Positions 27,682-36,576 of a stretch of 64,000 nt of DNA are shown in pieces (position 1 is the first letter of the stretch; each line of letters begins with the position of its first letter). The notes under the pieces are model-generated. The model searched no databases. It saw only the letters and a program-made list of their open reading frames with translations, and was not told the origin of the DNA. Made by a program: the position numbers and the translations under genes. Source of the DNA: Desulfopila inferna (GTDB lineage Bacteria; Desulfobacterota; Desulfobulbia; Desulfobulbales; Desulfocapsaceae); the NCBI RefSeq assembly GCF_016919005.1, contig NZ_JAFFQE010000007.1, forward strand, positions 62,001-126,000, given 5' to 3'.

Positions 27682-28077
27682 GGTATAAGAAATAGGGTTG
27701 ATTATGGTGGTATGAAGATACCTTCCCTGCCTTATATTTGAAAAGCTCGGATTATCATGATAGTCCTGAAAAAACTTCCGATGCTCAACTGGGACGATAT
27801 CCCGTTAATAGTAGTTCTTTTTCGATGACATAGCAAATTATTTTGATATGCTGATATGTTATCAGACAAAGTATGGGTCGGACATGGCGACCGGAAGACA
27901 ATCCTGGAATGCTGGGCTTATCGCGTGTCCAGCAAGTTTGACATCCTTGGATTTATCACTGGATAACTACGCGGTGGAAATGGTACATTGTTGTGGTTGA
28001 AAAGTGTCGTAATATTTTCCCGGCAAAAGCTGTCTTGCTAGGAGCCCGGAAAATCAAACCCAGCGGAGCTGGACTCT
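27682..28077. other. Gap between divergent cls and argJ, no gene
   Basis: About 400 bp hold the promoters of cls and argJ. No coding frame is convincing. CCAGC-GGA-GCTGG near 28060 is a small hairpin that also precedes the R1 element upstream of secA in related form. Confidence 0.5.
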
Positions 28078-28161
28078 TTACAGTACCCTCTTGAGGGGTA
28101 TAAGAACCTTTCGGCAGATTATTCTTAACAAAAAATAAGAAAATAACCTGTAAGGTACTAA
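28078..28161 (+). repeat. R1 repeat, single short unit, argJ leader
   Basis: The hairpin GTACCCTCTTGAGGGG is followed by TAAGAACCTT, A/T-rich DNA and GTAAGGTACTAA. The unit is about 61 bp and ends 14 bp before the argJ start. The flank GAGCTGGACTCTTTA to the left is shared with the secA copy. Confidence 0.75.
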
Positions 28162-28175
28162 ATCAGGATGGAAAT

Positions 28176-29360
28176 ATGAAAATTGAGGGATTTTCGACTT
28201 CTGCGGTGGCTGCCGGTGTGAAGTATAAAGATAGACTGGATATTGGTCTGATCTATGCGGAGGAGCCGGCAGTGACAGCCGGTGTATTTACTACAAATCA
28301 GGTTATTGCCGCCCCGCTTGTCCTGGACATGGAAAGACTGAAACAGGGACGGGCGCAGGCAATTCTGGTCAACAGCGGCTGCGCTAATGCCTGCACGGGA
28401 AAGCAGGGGATGCAGGCCTCGGTTGAGACGAGCAGAATGGTTGCGGAGCATCTGCATATAAAAGAAGAAATGGTACAGGTATCCTCAACAGGAGTCATAG
28501 GCGTCCAACTGAATACCGATGTTTTCAGAAGAGCGATGCCGGAGCTGATAGCAGGACTCGGCCCCGATAACTTTGAAAAAGTGGCCGAAGCGATCATGAC
28601 TACCGACACCATGAAGAAGACGGTGTACCGCACCGTAGAGATCGGCGGCAAACAGATCAATTTCATGGCCATGGCCAAAGGCTCCGGGATGATTATGCCG
28701 AACATGGCTACCATGCTAGCCTTTGTCCTGACCGATGCGCAGATAGGATATGTCGAACTGAATGATGCTCTGCGGAAAGCCGTGGATACCAGCTTTAATC
28801 GCATCACGGTGGATGGAGATACCAGCACCAATGATATGGTGCTGATCATGGCCAACGGCAAAGCCGATAATCCCTGGATTGAGGAAATCGACAGCCCGGA
28901 ACACCGGAAATTCATAGCAGGTCTGTCGGAAATTCTCAAGGAACTGGCGTTGATGATCGTGGCCGACGGTGAAGGAGCGACCAAGGCGATCACTATCAGG
29001 ATATGCGGGGCAAAAGAGACGGAAGACGCCGTTCGGGTGGGGCGCACAATTGCCAACTCCAATCTGGTGAAGACGGCATTCTTTGGTGAAGACGCAAACT
29101 GGGGCAGAATTTTTGCGGCAATGGGACGCTCCGGAGTCAGATTCAATCCAGAAGCGGTGGATATTTATTTCGACGATGTATTGATCGTCAAAAACGGGCT
29201 GGCAGTGGGCGGGGATGCTGAAGCGGAGGCCGACCGTGTACTGAAGAAAAGAGATATCCGTGTCACAGTCGATATGAAGGACGGCAGTGTCTGTGAGGAA
29301 ATCTATACTTGCGATTTTTCGTTGGATTATGTGCGGATAAATGCAGATTACAGGACCTAG
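28176..29360 (+). CDS. argJ: Bifunctional glutamate N-acetyltransferase / amino-acid acetyltransferase
   Basis: The 394-aa protein is a typical ArgJ. The self-cleavage and nucleophile site lies in GMIMPNMATMLAF (cleavage before Thr, near residue 183), giving alpha and beta chains. ArgJ moves acetyl from acetylornithine to glutamate and in the bifunctional form also uses acetyl-CoA. The stand-alone NAGS at 22247 suggests that the monofunctional cyclic pathway may operate; sequence alone does not decide. The start is ATG at 28176, 14 bp after an R1 unit. Confidence 0.96.
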   Translation: MKIEGFSTSAVAAGVKYKDRLDIGLIYAEEPAVTAGVFTTNQVIAAPLVLDMERLKQGRAQAILVNSGCANACTGKQGMQASVETSRMVAEHLHIKEEMVQVSSTGVIGVQLNTDVFRRAMPELIAGLGPDNFEKVAEAIMTTDTMKKTVYRTVEIGGKQINFMAMAKGSGMIMPNMATMLAFVLTDAQIGYVELNDALRKAVDTSFNRITVDGDTSTNDMVLIMANGKADNPWIEEIDSPEHRKFIAGLSEILKELALMIVADGEGATKAITIRICGAKETEDAVRVGRTIANSNLVKTAFFGEDANWGRIFAAMGRSGVRFNPEAVDIYFDDVLIVKNGLAVGGDAEAEADRVLKKRDIRVTVDMKDGSVCEEIYTCDFSLDYVRINADYRT

Positions 29361-29385
29361 CCCGAATATTTCATCATAACCTTTT

Positions 29386-29446
29386 CTGATTATCCGGAAA
29401 CTCAGCATCTTTTGGCCCTGGCTTGAGCGGAGCGTTAGGGGTAATG
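29386..29446. repeat. R2 repeat, short copy C
   Basis: It has the same two ends as copy A (CTGATTATCCGGAAACTCAG and TTAGGGGTAAT) but lacks the internal hairpin arm of about 100 bp. It lies 25 bp after argJ. Confidence 0.62.
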
Positions 29447-29904
29447 CGGTATATTGAAATATCCGGGTGGATATACAAAAGTACTATTTCCACATCCGGT
29501 GGGGGTGCCACCGTGCAGATTAAGGGGCTTGGATCCGTGCAAAATCCGGTGCAATCATGTAGTTTGTCAAGATACGAAGAAGATGGGCACGGAAGCCTTT
29601 GAGCAATAATCTGCCGCCATGAGAGAGAAGATACCGAGTTGCTATAAATGCTTGTATTTATACATCACTCACGATCCTGTACGTCCATATGGCTGTAGAG
29701 GGATGAGGTTTAAGTCGCGGCAGCTGCCAGGCAGGGTTGTTTTTGCCTCTTCCGGGGAGCACTGCAGGCTATTTACGGTGAAAAGAAAAAACTGAAAAGC
29801 TCGTAAAAACCCAAATATTCCGGTATCTGTCATTCCGGACTTGATTCGGAATCCATAACTATTTAAAACAACTGGAGGCGGATCAATTCCGGGTTCAGGT
29901 ATAA
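29447..29904. other. Non-coding stretch between argJ and the R1 array
   Basis: No gene is supported; frames here are short and lack ribosome sites. It includes an R7 copy at 29829-29855 (CATTCCGGACTTGATTCGG). Confidence 0.55.
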
Positions 29905-30344
29905 AATACCAACACCCGAAAGGGGATAAGTACCTTGGATATAGAGGGCAATTCGCGGATATTAAATCCGTTGTTTGTTTTCTTGTTTTTCTGATAATTT
30001 TTGAGGTGTAAAATAACAACCCCCAAAAGGGGATAAGTACCTTGGATATATAGATGGCAATTCACGGATATTAAATACAGTATTTGTTTTCTTATTTTTT
30101 CTGATTGTGTTTCAGGTGTAAGGTACTAACCCCCCAAAGGGGATAAGTACCTTGGATATAGATGGCAATTCACGGATATTAAATACAGTATTTGTTTTCT
30201 TGTTTTTTCTGATTGTGTTTTAGAAATAGGTACTAACCCCCCAAAGGGGATAAGTACCTTGGATATAGATGACAATTCACGGATATTAAATACAGTATTT
30301 GTTTTCTTATTTTTTCTGATTGTGTTTTAGAAGTAAGGTACTAA
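29905..30344 (+). repeat. R1 tandem array, four units of 107-110 bp
   Basis: The anchor GGGGATAAGTACCTTGGAT recurs at 29922, 30029, 30139 and 30246. Each unit also has the palindrome AAATACAGTATTT (degenerate in unit 1) and TTTGTTTTCTT. Junctions are hairpins GGTACTAACCCCC / GGGGATAAGTACC. The array closes with AAGGTACTAA just before the AAGGAG of the next gene. Units 2-4 are nearly identical, which suggests recent duplication. Confidence 0.92.
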
Positions 30345-30354
30345 AAGGAGAGAA

Positions 30355-31320
30355 GTGTCACCACTGCATGTGCTAAAAAATAAGGCAGTCCCGTCAATCA
30401 GAAACCTGCTTAAGGAAACCGGCCACACCAGCTGGGAACTGCTGAAAATAACCATTCCTGTTGTTATACTAACCAAGGTTCTAGAAGAATTAGGGATGAT
30501 ACTGCTGTTAAGCAGTTTTCTTGAGCCGGTCATGGGGCTGATAGGTTTGCCGGGTTCCATGGGGCTGGTGTGGGCGACCGCGCTGTTGACCAATCTCTAT
30601 GGCGCAATAGTTGTTTTTGCAACCCTGGCACCGGAGCTGAATCTCACAGTCGCCCAGGTAACTGTGGTATGCTCGGCCATGCTCATAGCCCACTCTCTGC
30701 CGCTGGAATTGACCATAACCAAAAAAGCCGGCGCGCCTTTCACACCTATTGCCCTGTTGCGATTGATCGGGGCCTTTGTCTATGGTTTTCTTCTGAGTAC
30801 CATCTGCACCGTTTTTCAGGTATGGCAGGAACCTGCCGTGATGCTCTTCAAGGCTGAACAAAAAGATGAAAGTCTCTGGGCATGGGGGCTGTCGCAGCTG
30901 GAGAATTTCGCCCTTATTGTTCTGGTGATTTTCTCTATCATCATTATCATGAAAATATTGCGCGGCATCGGCATCTTGTCTCTTTTTGAAAGAATGCTCG
31001 AGCCGGTATTGCCGCTGTTCGGCATGAGTAAAAAAGCTGCTCCGGTGACGGTGGTGGGTATGGTGATGGGGATCAGTTACGGCGGAGCACTTATTATCAG
31101 AGAAACAAACAGTGGTGGCATGTCGAAAAGAGAAGTCTTTTTTTCCCTTGCCTTGATGGGCCTGAGTCATGCCCTGGTTGAGGACACTTTGCTGATGGCG
31201 GCGCTCGGAGCCCACTGGGGCGGCATTCTTTTCGGCAGGGTACTTTTCTCGTTGGTTGTCATCTACTTCCTGGCTCTGCTCACCGGAAGAGGCGCGAGGG
31301 GGACAGCAGAAACGTTTTAA
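30355..31320 (+). CDS. Gate-domain (nucleoside recognition, SpmA/SpmB-like) membrane protein
   Basis: The 321-aa protein has about eight membrane segments arranged as two Gate-type halves (around residues 28-130 and 195-310). The repeated motifs MGLVWATALLTNLYGAI and MGISYGGALIIRE mark the family. Gate domains also occur in FeoB and in concentrative nucleoside transporters; the substrate of stand-alone forms is mostly unknown. The start is GTG at 30355 with AAGGAG six bases before, immediately after the R1 array. Confidence 0.85.
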   Translation: MSPLHVLKNKAVPSIRNLLKETGHTSWELLKITIPVVILTKVLEELGMILLLSSFLEPVMGLIGLPGSMGLVWATALLTNLYGAIVVFATLAPELNLTVAQVTVVCSAMLIAHSLPLELTITKKAGAPFTPIALLRLIGAFVYGFLLSTICTVFQVWQEPAVMLFKAEQKDESLWAWGLSQLENFALIVLVIFSIIIIMKILRGIGILSLFERMLEPVLPLFGMSKKAAPVTVVGMVMGISYGGALIIRETNSGGMSKREVFFSLALMGLSHALVEDTLLMAALGAHWGGILFGRVLFSLVVIYFLALLTGRGARGTAETF

Positions 31321-31345
31321 CACATATGAGTGTTATCACTTTTGC

Positions 31346-31392
31346 CGGTCGCGACAAGCACCCGCACGGGTATAAACTCGGGCTTCGAGAAA
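31346..31392 (+). repeat. R4 repeat copy (forward)
   Basis: GGTCGCGACAAGCACCCGC...CGGGTATAAACTCGGGCTTCGAGA. It is a divergent copy, located between the Gate-domain gene and avtA. Confidence 0.65.
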
Positions 31393-31451
31393 GGTCGATC
31401 TACAGCAGTGCATATTTTTATAAATCACTTTTAAATTGAACATAAGGTTAG

Positions 31452-32714
31452 ATGGATTATTCAAAATTCGGAAATAAATTCAATCAGGATGCCGGCATTC
31501 TTTCATTGATGAAGGATATGGGCGAGGCGACGGCAAACGGTGCAGACGACCTGATCATGATGGGCGGCGGTAATCCCGGCCATATTCCAGCCTTTCAGGA
31601 AAAGATGCAGCGGCGGCTGCAGGATATTGCCGCCGACGATGAGCTGTGCAGGAAACTTTTGGGGATGTACTGTGCCCCGCAGGGGGAAGGTGATTTCCTG
31701 ACCAGCCTTGCCGCCCTGCTCCGCCGGGAATACGGCTGGCGGATCGGCGCAGAGAATATCTGTCTTACCAACGGCAGCCAGTCCGGTTTTTTCCTGCTCC
31801 TCAATATGTTTGCCGGTGAGTTCGACGGTGGCCGCAAAAAAAAGATACGACTGCCGCTGGCTCCCGAGTATATCGGCTATGCCGACATTGGTTTGAGTTC
31901 GGACTTTTTCGTGGCAACTCGTCCTAAAATTGATCGTCTGGAAGAACATCTCTTCAAATACAGGGTCGATTTCAGTGAAATCACCATAGGCGAGGAAACA
32001 GGGGCGGTCTGTGTGTCCCGGCCGACCAATCCTACCGGAAATGTTGTTACAGACCAGGAAATAGACGGGCTCGATCAGCTGGCCAGAGATGCGGGAGTTC
32101 CCCTCATAATCGACAGCGCCTATGGAGTTCCGTTTCCCGGTATAGTTTTCTCCCAGGCAACACCTCGATGGAATGAAAATATCATTCTCTGTCTTTCCCT
32201 GTCCAAGCTCGGCTTGCCGGCAGTACGCACGGGTATAATCATCGCCAGTGAAGAGGTTATCCAGGTCATTTCGGGAATGAACGCGGTGATATCGCTGGCG
32301 CCGACAGGTTTTGGGGCCTTTCTCACTCAGCAGCTGGTTGATACCTCGGAAATCCTTGAACTCAGCAACACGGTTATCCGTCCATTTTATCAGGAAAAGG
32401 CGCTGGCAGCCGTAAGGAAATTCGACCAGGAATTGGCTGGAACCCCTTACAAAATCCATAAGCCGGAAGGTGCAATCTTCCTCTGGCTCTGGTTTGAGAA
32501 CCTGCCGATTTCCTCAAAAGAACTTTACCAGCGCTTGAAGAAAAGAGGAGTACTGATCATAAGCGGCCATTATTTCTTTCCAGGCCTGGAAAATGATGAC
32601 TGGTCTCATAAAAATGAATGCATCCGGGTCAATTACTCTCAGGATGATGCCCTGGTGCGGAGAGGTATCGAAATAATCGGTGAAGAGGTCAAAAAGGCAT
32701 ACATGGCGGGCTGA
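31452..32714 (+). CDS. avtA: Valine-pyruvate aminotransferase
   Basis: The 420-aa protein is a fold-type I PLP aminotransferase of the AvtA type. Visible marks are GGGNPGHIPAF at the start, NGSQSGFF at the phosphate-binding site, SRPTNPTGN, and the PLP lysine in CLSLSKLGLPAVRTG. It interconverts valine and alanine with their 2-oxo acids. ATG at 31452. It stands alone, between R4 and R6 repeats. Confidence 0.93.
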   Translation: MDYSKFGNKFNQDAGILSLMKDMGEATANGADDLIMMGGGNPGHIPAFQEKMQRRLQDIAADDELCRKLLGMYCAPQGEGDFLTSLAALLRREYGWRIGAENICLTNGSQSGFFLLLNMFAGEFDGGRKKKIRLPLAPEYIGYADIGLSSDFFVATRPKIDRLEEHLFKYRVDFSEITIGEETGAVCVSRPTNPTGNVVTDQEIDGLDQLARDAGVPLIIDSAYGVPFPGIVFSQATPRWNENIILCLSLSKLGLPAVRTGIIIASEEVIQVISGMNAVISLAPTGFGAFLTQQLVDTSEILELSNTVIRPFYQEKALAAVRKFDQELAGTPYKIHKPEGAIFLWLWFENLPISSKELYQRLKKRGVLIISGHYFFPGLENDDWSHKNECIRVNYSQDDALVRRGIEIIGEEVKKAYMAG

Positions 32715-32731
32715 TGTTCCAAAGATAAATT

Positions 32732-32890
32732 GTAACTATTCAGCAGCACACCATCCGGAGTCTACGCTTACCTGTCCACGATCAGGACGTCCAGCATACC
32801 CAATGTATAGCTGACCGCCGTACTTATGGACATATGGCACACTGCTGAACAGTTACAGACAGGTGGTTGGAGATCAACCTGAATAGTTAC
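32732..32890. repeat. R6 repeat, intact MITE-like copy
   Basis: A 159-bp element with perfect 12-bp terminal inverted repeats: GTAACTATTCAG at 32732-32743 and CTGAATAGTTAC at 32879-32890. A third related arm, CTGCTGAACAGTTAC, lies at about 32842-32856. The split copy is at 22707-23107. The element starts 18 bp after the avtA stop. Confidence 0.8.
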
Positions 32891-32910
32891 GATTAATTAA
32901 AAAATAGGTA

Positions 32911-32957
32911 TTTCTCGAAGTCGGAGTTATGCCCGTGCAGGTGCTTATCGCGACGCC
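32911..32957 (-). repeat. R4 repeat copy (reverse)
   Basis: TTTCTCGAAGTCGGAG...GTGCTTATCGCGACGCC is the reverse complement of the copy at 18222. It ends about 33 bp before the MORN gene, next to R6. Confidence 0.72.
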
Positions 32958-32989
32958 ATCAAAGCTTTCTCATTGGAGATTTTAAGATC

Positions 32990-34696
32990 ATGAAAAAATA
33001 CAGCGGCATCCTGTTTGCTTTGATCATTGGTTATTCCTTCCCGGCATATGCGGAACAGTGTCTTGAGGGGGACTGCATAAACGGCAGCGGCACCCTTCTC
33101 CATGAGGATGGCAGAAAATATACCGGCACCTTTAAAAATGGTATTATAAACGGTAGTGGTACATTGCATTTTCCTGACGGCGCTGTCTATGAAGGCGAGA
33201 TGAAAAATGGTAAAATGGAGGGTGAGGGTGTTCTCACGGGGGCGGATGGCAGACGGTACCAGGGAGAGTTCAGGGAGAATGTCATCCATGGAAAAGGGAC
33301 TCTCAGCTACAATGACGGTACCCGGTATGTTGGTGAATTCTCATATGGGCGGTACAACGGCAAGGGCATTTTTTCCTTCCCCGACGGCAGGGAATACAAA
33401 GGCGATTTCAGAAACTCCATTATTCAGGGGCGAGGCAAACTGACCTATAAGGACGGCACCTGGTTTGAGGGTGAGTTTCGTAACGGCAGACCGGGCGGCA
33501 AGGGAGAACAAATTTATCCCGACGGCAGCCGCTATAAGGGTGAGTTTCACAACAGTCTGCGCCATGGCCAGGGAGAATACAGCTCCGCCACTGGTGACAC
33601 CTATGAAGGCTTCTTCGAAAACGATCTATATGACGGTGAAGGCACGCTGGTTTCCAGCGATGGCCGCAAATATACAGGAGGATTCAGCAAAGGAAAATTT
33701 CAGGGCAGCGGCAAGATGGAATATCCCGACAGCAGCCGCTACCGTGGAGAATTTGCCGATGGTGTAAAAAGCGGCAAGGGAGAGATGGATTACAGTGATG
33801 GTTCGCGATATCAAGGTGATTTCAAAGACGATATGCGTCATGGCAAAGGTCGGTATGTTTTCGAAAATGGCGATATTTACGAGGGAGATTTTCGTGATGA
33901 CAGGATTGAAGGTCTTGGGGTTTTGACCAACCCGAAGGGAGAGGTTGTGTATACCGGCTATTTCGAGAATGGTGAACCTCTTGCGGAGGCTGCCGGCCAG
34001 ACCTTTTCTTCTCAGGAGACCATCACCCAGGAGGTGGCTGATGTTGCCAGCGAATCAGAGGTGCCGCCGATGGATCTTGTCGTTGCCGACGGCCTGCTGA
34101 TCTCTCCGGATGCACCGTCAGTTCCCTATTCGGGAACGGCTGTCTACACTTTTTCCAATGGAGCGAAATATAGAGGAGCCGTTGAGGATGGCGTGATCAG
34201 GGGGATGGGGGAGATAGTTTTCAGTAATGGTGACAGCTATACCGGCGAGTTTGAGGAAGGAGAGCCGCACGGCAGGGGAAAATATTTTTACCAGGATGGC
34301 CGAAAGTACGAGGGTGAATTCGTCATGGGAGTGAAAGAAGGTGAGGGATTTTTCAACTATCCTGATTCCAGTCGGTATTCCGGAGCATTTCGGGATGACC
34401 AGTTCCATGGAGAAGGTAATTATGTTTTCCACGACGGCAGCAGGTACAACGGAGAGTTCAACATGGGCAGCTTCAGCGGCAACGGAAAGCTGATCTACAG
34501 CGACGGCTCCACCTATGACGGTGATTTCAACAATGATCTTCCCCATGGTTTCGGAGTGCTCAAGTCTTCTGACGGAAGTGTTTACGCCGGAGAGTTTGTC
34601 GAAGGAAGAAGAAATGGTCATGGGAAGTTGACCCTGGCCAACGGCGCCGTATATGAGGGAATCTTTAAAAATGATGAGTTGCTTTCTGCGCAATGA
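32990..34696 (+). CDS. Exported MORN-repeat protein
   Basis: The 568-aa protein has a cleavable signal peptide ending at AYA-E (about residue 21) and then about 21 MORN repeats with the pattern (K/R)Y.GEF..G...G.G. and a spacing of 23 residues. They form two blocks of about 13 and 8 repeats, separated by a linker of some 60 residues (about 325-385) rich in Glu, Ser and Ala. No enzyme domain is present. MORN arrays fold as long beta-solenoid rods and bind partners or lipids; an exported all-MORN protein suggests an envelope scaffold. Function is unknown. The repeats show that internal duplication built the gene. Confidence 0.9.
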   Translation: MKKYSGILFALIIGYSFPAYAEQCLEGDCINGSGTLLHEDGRKYTGTFKNGIINGSGTLHFPDGAVYEGEMKNGKMEGEGVLTGADGRRYQGEFRENVIHGKGTLSYNDGTRYVGEFSYGRYNGKGIFSFPDGREYKGDFRNSIIQGRGKLTYKDGTWFEGEFRNGRPGGKGEQIYPDGSRYKGEFHNSLRHGQGEYSSATGDTYEGFFENDLYDGEGTLVSSDGRKYTGGFSKGKFQGSGKMEYPDSSRYRGEFADGVKSGKGEMDYSDGSRYQGDFKDDMRHGKGRYVFENGDIYEGDFRDDRIEGLGVLTNPKGEVVYTGYFENGEPLAEAAGQTFSSQETITQEVADVASESEVPPMDLVVADGLLISPDAPSVPYSGTAVYTFSNGAKYRGAVEDGVIRGMGEIVFSNGDSYTGEFEEGEPHGRGKYFYQDGRKYEGEFVMGVKEGEGFFNYPDSSRYSGAFRDDQFHGEGNYVFHDGSRYNGEFNMGSFSGNGKLIYSDGSTYDGDFNNDLPHGFGVLKSSDGSVYAGEFVEGRRNGHGKLTLANGAVYEGIFKNDELLSAQ

Positions 34697-34748
34697 TAAT
34701 CTCGCAAAATATCAAAGTTGCCGAAATGGACTCTGGAGAAAAATGAAT

Positions 34749-34912
34749 CTGATTACCCCCCGAAATTCGGCATTTCACTGGCTTAGGCTGGGGCTGCTCT
34801 TTTCATCGGGACGCCATAAACACGTCCATGGGGCTTCTCTGCAGCCGTCCGGGCTATAGAGATCAGTGGACAAAGCAGCCCCGTCCTTGAACTGAGGATT
34901 AGGTGTAATCAG
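34749..34912. repeat. R2 repeat, long copy B
   Basis: A 164-bp element with stems CTGATTAC / GTAATCAG at the ends and GGGGCTGCT (34790) / AGCAGCCCC (34874). A paired change relative to copy A occurs in the inner stem, and another in the small hairpin GATTA...TAATC (GATC...GATC in copy A). Confidence 0.78.
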
Positions 34913-34962
34913 GAAAATGAAAGCCAAAAGCGTGAGTGAAAACCGTGAGAGAGGTGAAGTAG

Positions 34963-35349
34963 ATGCGGTGGTGCTATAAAACAGTCCATTACGATTTGAA
35001 AAAGGCGGGATTTCTCGGCAGTTCCTTTCTGGACGAAGCCGAGGTTGAGCAATCTTTAAACGAATATGGCCAGTCCGGTTGGGAACTTGTCTCTATTACT
35101 GAAACCCAGGACGGACTGATTGCGATTTTTAAACAACCGCTTGATCCTGTGGAGGAACCTGTGCGGCTGGGCAGGGCAATCCGGGAGGATGACCCATTTG
35201 AAAGTGATGTAGATGAGATAATTACTGAAAAAGATATCATTACGGAAGATGTATTTGAAGAGGATTTACTTGAAGAAACAGAACGGAAGGACGAGGATGT
35301 CTCAAAGAAGGACGATGATAATGGGCTGCACTCAATCCGTATCGAATAA
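34963..35349 (+). CDS. DUF4177-domain protein with an acidic tail
   Basis: The 128-aa protein starts with a DUF4177 domain (residues 1-58; WCYKTVHYD, LNEYGQSGWELVS). Its C-terminal half is a low-complexity acidic tail of Glu and Asp (residues 65-120). The domain function is unknown. AGAGGTGA lies 8 bp before the ATG. It is 21 bp before the amidohydrolase gene and probably cotranscribed with it and ggt. Confidence 0.78.
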   Translation: MRWCYKTVHYDLKKAGFLGSSFLDEAEVEQSLNEYGQSGWELVSITETQDGLIAIFKQPLDPVEEPVRLGRAIREDDPFESDVDEIITEKDIITEDVFEEDLLEETERKDEDVSKKDDDNGLHSIRIE

Positions 35350-35370
35350 CTATCAGGAATAAGGATTTAA

Positions 35371-36576
35371 ATGTTTAATAGTACTAATTCTGTCCTGTTC
35401 CCGGTCAGCCCGAAGTTGAGAGAATGGATTCTGGACATCCGCAGGCACATTCATGCCCATCCGGAATTGAGCTTCGAGGAGTTCGAAACTGCAAAATATA
35501 TTCAGGACAAGCTCCGGGAGCATGGTATTGTAAGCGAGGGCGGTATTGCCGGAACCGGTGTGGCAGCTTATCTTCCGGGCCCTCCAGAGAGGCGGCAGAG
35601 CGTGGCTTTACGGGCGGATATGGATGCCTTGCCCGTTATCGAGGAAACCAATCTCCCTTTTGCCTCGGAGAATCATGGGGTCATGCACGCCTGCGGTCAT
35701 GACGGCCATGTGGCGATGCTTCTGGGTGCTGCCGTTCTGCTCGCCGAAAAGAAACTGCCGGGACCGGTCAAACTTCTTTTTCAACCTGCTGAGGAAAACG
35801 GCAATGGCGCGCAGCGCTGCATTGAAGCCGGAATACTTGAGGATGTCGAAGCAATTTTTTCAGGTCACATCGATACACATCATCCACTCGGCACCATCAC
35901 CGCCGATGAAGGTATTATTTGCGCCTGGGCCGATTCCTTCATAATTCGGCTGCGCGGAAGAAGCGGACATGCTGCCCGACCGCATGAGGCCGTAGACCCA
36001 GTCGTTGCCGCGGCAAATCTTGTCCTTGCCGTACAAACCTTGATTTCCCGGGGTGTTGATCCAAATAAGGCGGCGGTAATCACCATTGGCTGCCTTCAGG
36101 CGGGCTGCGCCCAGAATATCATAGCGGGGGATGCTCTCCTTAAAGGGACAATCAGGTCGACACATTGCCGGACCCGCGAGGTCGCCATGGAAGGTCTGCT
36201 TCGCGTCACCGAGTCAATAGGCCGTATGTATCAGGTTGAGGTCTCTCTGGACTTCAATGACGGTATTCCCGCGGTTGTGAATGATTCAAGGTCTGTCGAG
36301 ATCGCCAGGGTTGCCGCCTCCCGAACAGAGGGTGTGCTGGCTGCCGTCAGCCAAGGCGATGCCAGTCTCGGCGCCGAGGATTTTGCCTGTTATCAGCAGA
36401 AAATTCCAGGGTGTATGGTTCGTTTCGGAGCCTCCGGCAGGAAAAAAGCCGGGGTAGCTCACAACGGCTCATTTGATTTTGACGAGGATGTGCTGGCTAT
36501 CGGTGCGTCGTGGTATGCCAATGCAGCCTGGCACTGGCTGAGCTGCAAGTATGGTACTGACTTTACGAGATCATGA
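35371..36576 (+). CDS. M20-family amidohydrolase / peptidase
   Basis: The 401-aa protein is of the M20D type (hippurate hydrolase, IAA-amino acid hydrolase, N-acyl amino acid amidohydrolase). Metal ligands are seen in RRHIHAHPELS, MHACGHDGH, and FQPAEENGNGA. The dimerisation domain with GRSGHAARPHEAVDP is intact. It should remove acyl groups from amino acids in the cytoplasm. The last codons overlap the next start (ATGA), so the two enzymes are translationally coupled. Confidence 0.92.
   Translation: MFNSTNSVLFPVSPKLREWILDIRRHIHAHPELSFEEFETAKYIQDKLREHGIVSEGGIAGTGVAAYLPGPPERRQSVALRADMDALPVIEETNLPFASENHGVMHACGHDGHVAMLLGAAVLLAEKKLPGPVKLLFQPAEENGNGAQRCIEAGILEDVEAIFSGHIDTHHPLGTITADEGIICAWADSFIIRLRGRSGHAARPHEAVDPVVAAANLVLAVQTLISRGVDPNKAAVITIGCLQAGCAQNIIAGDALLKGTIRSTHCRTREVAMEGLLRVTESIGRMYQVEVSLDFNDGIPAVVNDSRSVEIARVAASRTEGVLAAVSQGDASLGAEDFACYQQKIPGCMVRFGASGRKKAGVAHNGSFDFDEDVLAIGASWYANAAWHWLSCKYGTDFTRS

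Noticed and set aside
29905-30344. CRISPR array
   Set aside because: Units of 107-110 bp have no variable spacers of 30-40 bp; the whole unit is repeated and there are no cas genes.
29905-30344. Integron attC-type sites
   Set aside because: The GGTACTAA / TAAGTACC ends lack the GTTRRRY and RYYYAAC cores, and there is no integrase or cassette array.
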